From contig CAICTM010000052.1 of NCBI GenBank assembly GCA_903772945.1, forward strand, positions 62,001 to 126,000: a stretch of DNA of 64,000 nucleotides. The letters are read 5' to 3'. The stretch's first letter is position 1. Each line of letters begins with the position of its first letter. Below the pieces are notes generated by a model. It ran no database searches. It was not told where the DNA came from and saw only the letters and a program-made list of their open reading frames with translations. Both the position numbers and the translations under genes were made by a program. Origin of the DNA: Seminavis robusta (Eukaryota > Bacillariophyta > Bacillariophyceae > Naviculales > Naviculaceae). Shown here piece by piece: positions 43,982-53,898 of this stretch.

Positions 43982-45865
43982 CTACGGCGGAGGCAAGTTT
44001 ACGAGGGAGGCAAACGTAATGGGTAGCCGCGTCACATCTTCTTGTTCGTTTCCTGCCGGACCAGTAAATTCCCCGTCTTCAGATTCTTCCACATCACTGA
44101 GCAACCCTTGATCTTCTTCTTCTACGTGTTGATTTCGTTCGTGTTGGTAGAGTGAGTATTGTTGCTTATTGGGCGACGTTGTACTGATGAGATGCTGTAG
44201 CAATATTCCTGCACTGGCACTATCCCGACTCATGCTCTTGAGACTTCGTCGTTGTTTCTTTCGTTCGAGTTCGTGAATGTACTCGTCATCTTCTGGATCG
44301 GGTAGATTGTCGGCCGACAGATATGCGAAATAAGCCAAAACTGCCGCGAGCAAGTAGGGCCATCCCGGCAGCATGGAATGTTCACTGAGTGTCATGAGAC
44401 TTCCAAATACGAGTGGTCCGATTCCTTCGGTCAATGCCTTGACTCCATTAATGGCTCCGAGTGCTTCTCCCACGGCCTCTGGTGGGACACTGCCACTGAC
44501 GAGTGAACTGAGGGATGGGTATACCAAATTGGCAAACATGGAAAACACGGTGCAAAGAAATAGATGCCATCCTTCGTACGCCAATCCCAACACGACGCAC
44601 TGCAATAGGAATGCGATTAATCCGAGTTTTGTGGATTGTTTTTCTCCTAGCATGGGTACAATGATTCTGACGAGGACGGCTTCAGCGACCATGGTACACA
44701 ATCCCAGAGCGGACATGAGTTCTCCGAGTCGTTCGGGTGATAGATGGAATCGTTTGACGGCATATACGGATAGAGTGGAAATGATGGCCCACAATCCAGT
44801 GTAATAGAGAAATGCGACCTTTCCGACATTTCTTAGAAATGGATCTACAGCCATGAGCCGTAGTGTATTCCAGGGTGACCATACATTGTGACTGGGATCG
44901 GGTGCTTCTGTTGGTGTTTGTTGTCGTCTTAAATTTTGGATTGGGTTCCAGTGTGCTTTCGCAATATCCTTTTTGGATTCTGGCAATACAAAGTAAATGT
45001 AGAGCAGATCTAGGACGGTGAAGAATAGGGAACACAGAAATACGTAGTGTGTATTGGATTGTGCGAGATATCCTCCCGCCATGGGTCCAATGGTGAATGA
45101 TAGCCCAAAGGTTGCCAATGCGAGTCCATAAGCGGAAACGCGTTCATCTTGCTGGTGTACCGTGTCCGAAATGTATGCAAATACCAGAGTGAATGTGGAT
45201 GAGAATATTCCTGACAACGCCAATAGTACCACAAAGGTGGTGATGGCTCCTTGTTGAGTGGTTTGCATCTGCATCCAATTTTGTTGTGGTTGATCTGGAT
45301 CTGGATTTTGGTCCAATAAGTGCTGCCAAAAGGTGGAATTTGAGTGATTGGTTGAGGTTGATGTGTCATTGTCATTGTCATTGTCATTGTCATTTGTGTC
45401 CCAAGCAAACAATGCTAGTGAACATACAGGAGCACAAGTCCCCAAAACAGTGATGAAAAGACAGATTTTTCTGCCAATGACATCAGAAAGTTTTCCAAAG
45501 AATGGACAAGCCACAAAAGCCAGTAAGCCTCTGACACAATCAGCACTTCCCAGTACCAGATAAACCTTATCCCCATACTGTTGCAGTAGAATGGAGGGTA
45601 GCACAGCCCTGGTCAATGCCAATGCCAAAAACTCCAATAGTAGAACTGGTAGCACATAGAGATATTCCCATCTCTTCTCTTCTGATCTTTCTTCTTCTTC
45701 TTCTTCTATTTCTATAAATCTTTGATTATCTCTAGAAGCTCCCAAAGACATGGAGGGAATACCTGAAGCTGCACCTGAAGCTGTTGGAGTTGGAGTTGGA
45801 GCTGGAGTTGGGGTATCTATACTAGTGCCTCTGGATGTGTTGTTGATGGATACTGAAAAGGACAT
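43982..45865 (-). CDS. Major facilitator superfamily transporter (MFSD14/TetA-like)
   Basis: 627 residues, one exon, start ATG 45865. After a Thr/Pro-rich cytosolic N-terminus there are about twelve hydrophobic segments between residues 65 and 520. The loop 2-3 signature is present as FFGKLSDVIGRK (family GxLSDxxGRK). The C-terminal half has VYPSLSSLVSGSVPPEAVGEALGAINGVKALTEGIGP, typical of the HIAT1/MFSD14 and tetracycline-resistance-like group; a second helical signature is FGLSFTIGPMAGGYLA. An Asn/Asp insertion (DNDNDNDND) lies in a non-membrane loop. It probably exports or exchanges a small solute in a membrane; the substrate is unknown. The charged C-terminal tail has acidic clusters that may be a sorting signal (inference). 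Confidence 0.9.
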   Translation of the reverse strand: MSFSVSINNTSRGTSIDTPTPAPTPTPTASGAASGIPSMSLGASRDNQRFIEIEEEEEERSEEKRWEYLYVLPVLLLEFLALALTRAVLPSILLQQYGDKVYLVLGSADCVRGLLAFVACPFFGKLSDVIGRKICLFITVLGTCAPVCSLALFAWDTNDNDNDNDNDTSTSTNHSNSTFWQHLLDQNPDPDQPQQNWMQMQTTQQGAITTFVVLLALSGIFSSTFTLVFAYISDTVHQQDERVSAYGLALATFGLSFTIGPMAGGYLAQSNTHYVFLCSLFFTVLDLLYIYFVLPESKKDIAKAHWNPIQNLRRQQTPTEAPDPSHNVWSPWNTLRLMAVDPFLRNVGKVAFLYYTGLWAIISTLSVYAVKRFHLSPERLGELMSALGLCTMVAEAVLVRIIVPMLGEKQSTKLGLIAFLLQCVVLGLAYEGWHLFLCTVFSMFANLVYPSLSSLVSGSVPPEAVGEALGAINGVKALTEGIGPLVFGSLMTLSEHSMLPGWPYLLAAVLAYFAYLSADNLPDPEDDEYIHELERKKQRRSLKSMSRDSASAGILLQHLISTTSPNKQQYSLYQHERNQHVEEEDQGLLSDVEESEDGEFTGPAGNEQEDVTRLPITFASLVNLPPP

Positions 45866-46407
45866 GGTGGGTGTTGTTTAGTTGAATGAATTCAATAGAT
45901 GGATGGATAGATAGATAGATGGATAGTAGTAATGAAGGTCCAATGCCAATGCCATGGGTCCACTAAAAAAATTAATGGCGCTGTCTCAATCAATGAATGA
46001 GTTGGTTCGAGTGTGGATCTTTCGTGTGGAGCCAATTAATTAATTCGTGGAAGCTCCCCCGATCAAAACATTTTCTATCCCGCTTCGAAACTAACGGTAC
46101 TCAAAGCAAACATATTGCCTTGTATGAATCCACGCTGCCACGATGATCTCTTTTGTTCGATTGGGAACGATGACAGTCGAATTGAATCGAATCTCAATCG
46201 CGTGACAGTCGAATCTTGAACGCACCACAACCACAGCAATCAGCGATAGTGACAGAGATATAGTCGCAAGAATAGAAGCGATACCGTTCTGAACCGCATC
46301 GCCACCAATACTGTAGTTAGTTGCCTTCTATCACTTAGCAACTATGCATATGCATACCTGTACCGTGGCTAGCTAGCTAGTAGATACTGGTAGATAGACA
46401 GCATATC
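45866..46407. other. Intergenic, divergent promoter region
   Basis: Between the MFS gene (minus) and a small membrane protein gene (plus). It holds a GGATAGATAGATAGATGG repeat near 45901-45928, a GAATCGAATC run near 46177 and a GCTAGCTAGCTAG palindrome near 46368. No gene. Confidence 0.55.
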
Positions 46408-46923
46408 ATGAGATTAGACGTGAGTAGTACGACGGCAACCGCAGTGATTGCTGTGGCTGTGTCGGCTACCATTTGGTGGCAACTTGCAAAACAAAATCAA
46501 AATCAAAAACAAGAGCAAGGAAAACAAAGACAAAATCACACCGTGGAAAAGCCAGAACCCAAATCTTCAAAGGCAGCTGATATCGATACCAAAGCTGACC
46601 AGGACCTTAAGGTTGAAAACACTGCGCCTGATCTTGTGCAGCGGATATCAGTCATGGACGAAAGTGGTCAAGAGCAGACATGGGTTTCCAAGGCCACCAT
46701 TACTACATGTACCCACAGGACCAGCCTCACAAGCACCACAAGCACCACCAGTACCAGTACCACTATGCATACCAAGGAGGACCAACCGCCTTCACCGAGA
46801 TTGAAGGAAGACGATGAGAAAAAAGAAGAGGCGGAGCTCCAAGAAGAGTTCAAAAACTTCAAAGCTTCCGATATTCCTGACTTTACTATTCAATTGGATG
46901 AATCCGATGATGACATGTTCTAG
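46408..46923 (+). CDS. Small membrane-anchored low-complexity protein, unknown
   Basis: 171 residues, one exon. A single hydrophobic helix (TAVIAVAVSATIWWQLA, residues about 10-27) is followed by a Gln/Lys/Asn-rich stretch, a Ser/Thr-rich segment and a charged acidic C-terminus (ELQEEFKNFKASDIPDF then DESDDDMF). The helix could be a signal anchor with the rest in the cytosol. I do not recognise a family. The acidic end with aromatic residues looks like a short interaction motif (inference). Codon use resembles neighbouring genes, and the frame has no alternative coding frame of similar quality. Confidence 0.55.
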   Translation: MRLDVSSTTATAVIAVAVSATIWWQLAKQNQNQKQEQGKQRQNHTVEKPEPKSSKAADIDTKADQDLKVENTAPDLVQRISVMDESGQEQTWVSKATITTCTHRTSLTSTTSTTSTSTTMHTKEDQPPSPRLKEDDEKKEEAELQEEFKNFKASDIPDFTIQLDESDDDMF

Positions 46924-48063
46924 CTACCGGTAGCTAGCTAAGAAGAGTAGGTACACTAGTACTCAGTACTCAGTAAAATATAGAAAGACCTTGCAATTGC
47001 GGCCGATGAAAGATTTGCCAGCGTTTGTTCTTTCCCGTTGAGCTCCGTTTTATACATTGTAGTTGGATAGCATTTTCTCCAGCCAAATAGCTTGATGGTT
47101 GTACCCTACCGGTGCCGGTACCAGTACCATACAGGTACAGGCAAGGGCAGAGGCTGTGCAGAACTGAAGAGCATTTAATTTTGTTGAGGCTTGTTCCTCG
47201 AACTGGCTGAGGAGGGATGTATACCGGTGGTACGTAGGTTCCTCTATTGCAGGCGCAGACGAGGAGGGGTGATACTAGTCCTAGTAGTCCAGGATGAAGC
47301 CAAATTGCCATTCTAACAACTGAAACACTAGACCTGACTTCCCCGCTTTTGTGTGAGCCAGCCAAGAACTTGCTTCGACACTACTAGTATCACTTTTTCT
47401 GATCTGATACTCCCCCTCACGGCAATTCTGGAAAATCGTTCGCGCTTCCATGTCGCCCTCTTTCACTAATAAGGCACTTTTGTACCGGCACTCTAGTAGT
47501 GGTATCCACGCAGCTGATATCTTCAGGCTCTATTCGTCTCAATACGTTCTCCACCCTAGCGGTAATAGTACCAGTACGAGCTTCACGACCTTCAAGGCTT
47601 CTGGTTTTGCTTGCAACCAATTGTCTACATACATATATGTTCATCTTGTTGTAGAGTCACGACATCGCGTTGCTTCCGCGGACGTCGACGTTGATGGCCT
47701 GTACCGCTTTAGCGCTTTTAAAAGCAATCGTAACGATCTCCCGGGATGAAGAAGCTGGTGAATTGATTATTCCATGGCTTGCTCCTGAGCCTTCAATAAA
47801 CGTTCTCAGTGTGCAGCATGTGAAATGCAAAGTAAAGCAATCTCAGAAGCACAGCAGAGACCACGACCTTGTCTGCTTTGTACTGAATAGCGACTAGCTC
47901 CTAAAGAGCAAGTACACGTGTACTATACTAAAACTATGAATAGAGTAGATATTAGAAGGATTGAAGTGATGGAAAGGGGTTTTCTAATGTTACAAGTTTT
48001 AATAAGTTTATCCTGAGTGTGTTGAGTTCAATACATGCAGACATGAAGAAAGCAATGGAATGT
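46924..48063. other. Intergenic, no gene recognised
   Basis: About 1.1 kb between convergent small genes. Plus and minus frames of 60-130 codons overlap each other without domain hints or splice support. ACTAGTA and TACCGGTA palindromes are present. Confidence 0.5.
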
Positions 48064-48486
48064 TTACTGAGCCAATCCTTGTGAGAAGAAGTCGATGCTG
48101 TTGCTGTTGCTGCTGCTGCTGATTTCTTGGCTGAAGAGATCATCTTCGTCATCATCCAGAATGTCCAAGACATCACTGATGGTTGAAAGGAGCTTTTGCC
48201 GTTGTGTTTCTGGAGATTGGGGAGTCATTGGAACTACTGGAGCAGACAATGCCATCATCAATGCACCTTGTGTGGTCAGGCTCAGCAAGCTGGGGGTAGA
48301 CATGGTGGTAGAAGCATTGGGACTGGTGGTGGAAGAAGCAGGAACACGGCTGCTGGCATCAGTTGGGAATGTGAGCTTGCTCATGGTATTGGTATTGGTA
48401 TTGGTATTGGTATTGGTATTGGTATTGGTAGTGGGTTTTTTGGGTTGGCTCTCAGCGTTTGGAGTTTTGAAATTGTGAGCTTTCAT
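48064..48486 (-). CDS. Small Thr/Asn-repeat protein with acidic C-terminus, unknown
   Basis: 140 residues from ATG 48486; the frame is also open upstream to 48585, but that part contains a TACCGGTAGG-like intergenic motif. Residues about 15-35 are an (Asn-Thr)n run encoded by a perfect hexanucleotide repeat (TATTGG on the plus strand, 48383-48430). The C-terminus has LLSTISDVLDILDDDEDDLFSQEI followed by Ser/Asn. Short acidic motifs with bulky hydrophobics are typical of transactivation or docking segments, but no family is recognised. Coding status is moderately likely: the reading frame is not interrupted and the tail composition is protein-like. Confidence 0.45.
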   Translation of the reverse strand: MKAHNFKTPNAESQPKKPTTNTNTNTNTNTNTNTMSKLTFPTDASSRVPASSTTSPNASTTMSTPSLLSLTTQGALMMALSAPVVPMTPQSPETQRQKLLSTISDVLDILDDDEDDLFSQEISSSSNSNSIDFFSQGLAQ

Positions 48487-51400
48487 CTCTGAGGTACCGG
48501 TAGGAGGTCCGGTAGGAGAGAGGAAATCAACCAAACGAAACCGCAAAGGGGGAAATGACCCGCACAAAAGACACGACCATTCCAAATTTTGATGGTACCA
48601 CTGGTCATGTACCGAAACTACAGCCCAGAGCTAGCTAGCCAGGCCAGAACCCAGAATGGAATCGAATCCTTTTCTTCCCAACAACTTCGCGAAGAAGCCT
48701 GCTGAGTATTCGCGTCCAGTTTTCAAAGAATGATGATCCTTATGTGAATCGAATTATTGGACTAGAGTAGGCCTTTTCTCACTGGCGGAGTGCCGACAAA
48801 AGTAAGGTACTAGTAAAAGAAGCTTCTGGTTTCTATTCTGGTTTCTCGAAACTAATTCCTCTATGCCCCTGTTAGTTCATCTGTTCCTCCAGAGGAAAGA
48901 TGATGGCTTTATTTCTCGAAAAACTGCAATGTTCTAGTGGTGTTCTAGTACGACCAGCAGATGTGGGTTTCGAACTTTCGACGGCAATGGACAGTGGGTA
49001 CCTATACATGACATGACCTTCATTGTACGTGTACTCCCAGACTGGTACATACATCGTACTAGTACTTCGGTGGTTCAAAAGACAATTGACTTCAATAGGC
49101 TCTGCAAAATTAGGCTATGCAAGCAGTGACGCACCGTTTTGGTCCTAAATGAAGTCTTTCCATTCAACAAAAAGACACGGAAAAGACTGCATTATTGCAA
49201 TTGAGGAGTACCCAGTTAGAACTGGCTCCTTACGTCCTTTACCAGGTACAGTGTAGTACCGGAAGTTCGTAGCTCGTCACAAGCTCACACACAACTTCTT
49301 AGGACTCTAGCTAGCTAGCCGGTAGCTAGCCAGTGCTAGCTCACATCTACATGTGTTCGAACAATGTCATCGGCAGTCCACAGGCAACAGGCTGTTGCAT
49401 GTCGCCTGGTTAGTGGCTATTGGTGCCAGGTAGCTACATGTAGTTGCGAGGTGGGTAGCGAACCAAAACAAATATCACAAAAGGCTACTCTAGTACAGTA
49501 TACGGAGGACGTAGCCCTTGCCTGCAGGCCTAACTGCTAAGACTGGCTCGGTCGCGGCAGATAGATGATACAGCCATACATCATGTAATATTCGCCAGCT
49601 ACTTGCCTTCCAAGTTCTGAAAACGTGCGAAAACAATCCACCGTTCCTTGATCACTTGAGCAATTAAGCAATCCTTGAGGTGGTCACACCTTATTATCAT
49701 AGTGTTACAACATCATGTACTAGTACATGTACTCTGCTCGCTCAGTCTCACATAATATAGCTCATAATATTCACCTGGCTGGAACTGCCTTGCGATGGAG
49801 TTCTCATTTGCTTCTGGCACTTTGTCCTTGATCCTTGAGCAAGGTCCTGTACCAGCGTAGCTCTGAGTCAGCATGGTAGCTAGCGGTACCAGCATGCATC
49901 GATTGGTTTGTCACTTCCCGATGCACCTGAAGCCCGAAGCATCATTGTTAGGCTGTACTTTTCGTGGAACCTTTGCTGCATCCAAAGAGCAACTGCATCT
50001 GCCCCCCGAATGGAGGGAAGGTGATGAAAAGGTGCTGGAAGAGGCTCTTTGGATATCAAAACTATACTGGCACCATGAACAGTGGCAAAAAAGACAGAGG
50101 AGATCGCGTTGCTTCGGCAACCACTATCTCAGCCCACGGTCTTGTCAACAGCTAGCTACCGGCAGTCCCACTCCACCAACAATTCTGATGCAACAATGAA
50201 ACCACCAAAAACGCACGACATTGTGGTTACAAGAATGTTCAAAAGAGCAGCCAACCTCTATTTCCAACGATTTTCCTTCAACTCACTTCTTCACGATTGA
50301 AGCAAGTATCGAAATCTTTTAAAAGGTGGTGCAGACAGCAGCATGGTAATTCTACCAGGCCCCTGGATGAATTTCTTTAGGAAGGTTCACGCCACAGGAT
50401 GCTGGTATCTGACCTGGCACCAAACATCTTCTTCCCGAAAGAAAGTAATAATCTGGCGACCACCAGATCCAAGTCTTGCTTGGTTCTCATGGGGTCAGGA
50501 GTCAGGAGCGCCATGGCTGCTATGCGTTCTGCCCCAGCCAATCCGCAATGGTATTGACATCTACAGCCAGTTTGGCTGACTAACAATGTTTTGCTTGTCC
50601 GCAACCATGACTTACTCCCCCGGTTCTGCCAATTGCTGTGCGTGGTGACTGATACACACTCCCTTGGCAACCGTGTCTATCCTTTGTCGAAGCTACTAAA
50701 GGCTGGCTGTGCATCCAACTAAGTTCAATGACAGTCACCAGTACAGCCTCATTTGAGAGATGTAATGAGTGACAGTCGAGTCTGAGTCTCTATGTCGTGA
50801 TACCTGGATCTGCGCTGCGCGTAACGTGGGCCTGAGAGCTTCATGATTTCGTTCGCATCGAGTTTGCATGTACCATGTATCCCTTGGCTTCCAAGGAGAT
50901 CCATCGGTTGTCTGCTCTGTGGGAATTATTGCCCTTGGCCACGAACTTCGTTCAAAAGCAAGCGTGCTTGAATACTTGAGAGGGCTTGAAAGAGCAGCAA
51001 ACAAGGTAACAAGGTGGAATTTATTGAGAGCTCCTGATGGGAGCGAATTGGCAAAGCAGTCCAGCAGCCACAATTCGGATTTGCGCCCGCTCACAAGAAT
51101 TGCTTCCAGCCACTGAGCGAATCCAGCAAACAAACTGGAAGGTAACCGACGATTTCGTCAACACGTCAACACAGCCACATGAGCTGCCACATGCTTTGAT
51201 CCTCCGTCCATGTAGGTGAATTCTTTTGTCAGCCACCAATTTCTGCAAGGTTGAGCATTGCCCTCGCTCGTGCTGCCACGATGTGCCTCGTCAGAGGCAA
51301 TCATGTCCCAGCTCTCAAGCTTTCCAAGGGTTGGGATGACCGAGGTGCTCTTGATCTCTTCCACTAGTCTTCCTCCCTTGATCCTCCCTGCCCTCCTCCC

Positions 51401-52127
51401 GTGCCCCCCACTCCTTCTTTTGTCTGGATGTTGCCCTGCTTGTGCACTCGATTTTTTGGCTCGCGTTCCTGTATCCTGCCCTCCTCTCTCTGCACCCCAT
51501 CCTGACCATTGTTCCCTCTAAGCTATAGTAACCCACATACACTACATTTCAAGGAGTCAGCGGTTGCATCCCTTTGGAGATAGAGAAATGTTCCGCTGTT
51601 CCGCTTTTTGACCTGAATGGCACTCGGCGCACATGCGCAAATATCATTTGTGTTCCCACGCGCACGCCGAAATAATATCTGCACACATGCCAGTCGCGGT
51701 TCGCATCTCGTTGTACAGTTGAGCATGTATCGTACTGTACCGGTACCGGTGGGAGCTCAATTGGGATGGCGGTTGGTTTGGTGTGGGGAGGGGAGGTTTT
51801 CAAAAGGATGTCAGCGAGGTCCAGGCTTAGGCAAAGAAGAGATGCAGTCGTCGTAGAAGGAGAGGTTATTAGAAGAAACACCGTCTCTTTTCGTTTCCCA
51901 TGTAGTTGCCATCAAATCATCTCCGTTGGGGATTGATATGATGGCAGCAGCACTCCTGTATTGAAAAGCGAAGTCGAGTGGCTTCGGTTCCAAGCTGCCA
52001 TGGCGGACTCGAATCGAACCCAGCTGTTTGCTTCTGCAACTTGCGACAGTGTCGGTATACTCACCCACAACAATGAAGTTAAACCATTCAACAATCTTCT
52101 GTCAATACTATCTTCGCTGATTCCAAC
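48487..52127. other. Long gene-poor intergenic stretch
   Basis: 3.6 kb without a supported gene. Plus-strand frames at 49873-50199 and 50868-51116 have protein-like composition in places (for example LPPEWREGDEKVLEEALW) but no domain, no matching splice sites and no continuity; they may be decayed coding sequence. A pyrimidine-rich tract lies near 51360-51420. Palindromes GCTAGCTAGC and TACTAGTAC occur near 49305 and 49716. Confidence 0.5.
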
Positions 52128-53421
52128 ATGTCTGATGCTGTGCACCCGCTACCTGAGGTTGGAGATCCGCTCTTCGAGGAGAATCCCCAGATACGGAATA
52201 TAGCTCCTTGTTTGACCTGGAAAATCCGTAAAATTAACAGAGAGTTTCCGAGTACGGGAGTCACAGCTCTAATGATCATTCAATTCCTCTTGACAGTTTA
52301 CTATATAGTGGTAAGCGTACCAGTAGGTGTGTTGTTGGGTGTATTGCTTTGGCGCCGCAAGGTGAAGCTCACATTTCGGAGAACCTGTATTGTAGGGATT
52401 CTATTCGAATCTAAGCACGATGAACTCTTACTATGTTTGGCCCCCCACCGAAGACTCAGCGTGGGAAGAGATTGAGGATCTTGATGACCTTACGCAACTA
52501 CTATACTTGGATAACTGGACCGTTCGATCAACTGAGAAGACGTTCCAATGCGACAATCACACCTTTTTCATCGAGTGCTACGGTCCCAGGTATGCCAATG
52601 CTTCCTTGCCCATCTCGTCGTTCTCTTTTGAAACAGAAAAGTGCAGCTCCGACATGTACGGAGGTGATGGCTCCAACAATTGGATATGGAGCGCGGCCTT
52701 TATGGGAATACTTCCCGTATCAGTTATTTGCTTTACTCAGTTTGTTCTCAACCGGGGGCACTACAATCTGCTTCTTGGACTGGTTCAGTTTCGTGAAGTT
52801 GAGGGTGAAGCTCGTCCAATCAAATTCGGTGTGGCCTTCACTCTGTTTTGCAACTTTTCCAAAAGTGGAGTGGCCATAATGAATACAGAACTGTGCGGTC
52901 GCTTTGCACAGGGTTACAAGGTGGACACAAGCCTGGGTGAAGCGATGGGCGTAATCAAGTTTTTGGCCGACTTTGTGATGCTGGCCTGTATGTTTGTGTC
53001 TGTGAATGTACCAATAATGCTGCTCTTTGTTTGGTGCATCATGAGCTGCTGTTCCTCTGCCCGTGAGAGTACAGAGTGTATGGCGGGCTGGTGCGCCATG
53101 TGCAAGTGTCCAGCCGTCGTTGGATTTCGGATCATGCTCTTCTTTTCTGTCATTGCATCCCTTGTGGTCAGGATCTTCAGCTGGTCCAACATTGCTATAA
53201 ACTTTGACTTGGAGTATCCTCAATGGTTTGCTGTGTCAACGATTTCTTCGATTGATTTGGTTCTGTCTGGGGCCATGGATTTGTACCTTATCATTGAGAA
53301 GTGGTGCTGGAGAAAAACAATAGCTGTACGCAAACACGGAGGATCTCAAGATGGTCAGTCCGAGGACTATGACAAACAAGGCATTGCAGATGTCTCGGAT
53401 GGAGAAGTTTTCCACGCGTAG
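52128..53421 (+). CDS. Multi-pass membrane protein, unknown family
   Basis: Exons 52128-52310 and 52396-53421 join in phase 0 to give 402 codons plus stop. The splice links MIIQFLLTVYYIV to GFYSNLSTMNSYYVW. Hydrophobic helices occur near residues 43-61, 145-168, 190-212, 235-263, 287-310 and 325-350, about six in all. Between the first two lies a large loop with Asn-glycosylation sites (NWT, NHT) and Cys residues, so it is probably luminal or extracellular. A Cys-rich cytosolic or membrane-edge loop (CCSS, then CMAGWCAMCKC) follows helix 4 and could bind metal or be acylated. I recognise no family. It sits 480 bp upstream of a receptor cyclase in the same orientation. Confidence 0.7.
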
Positions 53422-53898
53422 CAAGGATGCCAATTGCCAATTACGGTACCAGGGTTCTCGGCATAGTCTGGCTAGAGCGAAAGATAAACTTGCAGCAGAA
53501 AGATCATTCACAATTCTACAATAAATAAACAGCTCTCACTGGCTTCAATGTCGTACGTCACCGACAAGGTAAAAAAGTAGGCTTTGTTCAAGGTTCAAGG
53601 CAATTATTAATACTGAATGATCCAGAATATAAACTGGCATTGACGAGGTGTCCATTCAGAAATCCGGTTTAAGAACGATTCCTTCTTCACTTTCCCTTTA
53701 AAACCAAGGGGAGTAACCTTGTCGCATCTATTTAAATCTGTTTGTGGTCTATAGAATCCTATTTGTCACCAGAGTCATTCTGCTCTGGTTTTGGAGTTCT
53801 TTGGTCATTAGTGGCGTTCGTCCAAAAGTCTCCACTTACTTCTTTCGGCGCTCACAAATATTTTAGATTTCCTTTCATCAATCAATCAACCGAGCAGG
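53422..53898. other. Intergenic, promoter region of the second cyclase
   Basis: Short gap with no gene. It contains the putative promoter and 5' leader of the cyclase at 53899. Confidence 0.55.

Noticed and set aside
49873-51133. Cluster of short frames that might be a decayed gene
   Set aside because: No family recognised, frames on both strands compete, and no consistent exon chain could be made.
52003-52030. GGTTCGATTCGAGTCC on the minus strand, like a tRNA B box
   Set aside because: The flanking bases do not form a T-arm stem and no acceptor or anticodon arm is found.
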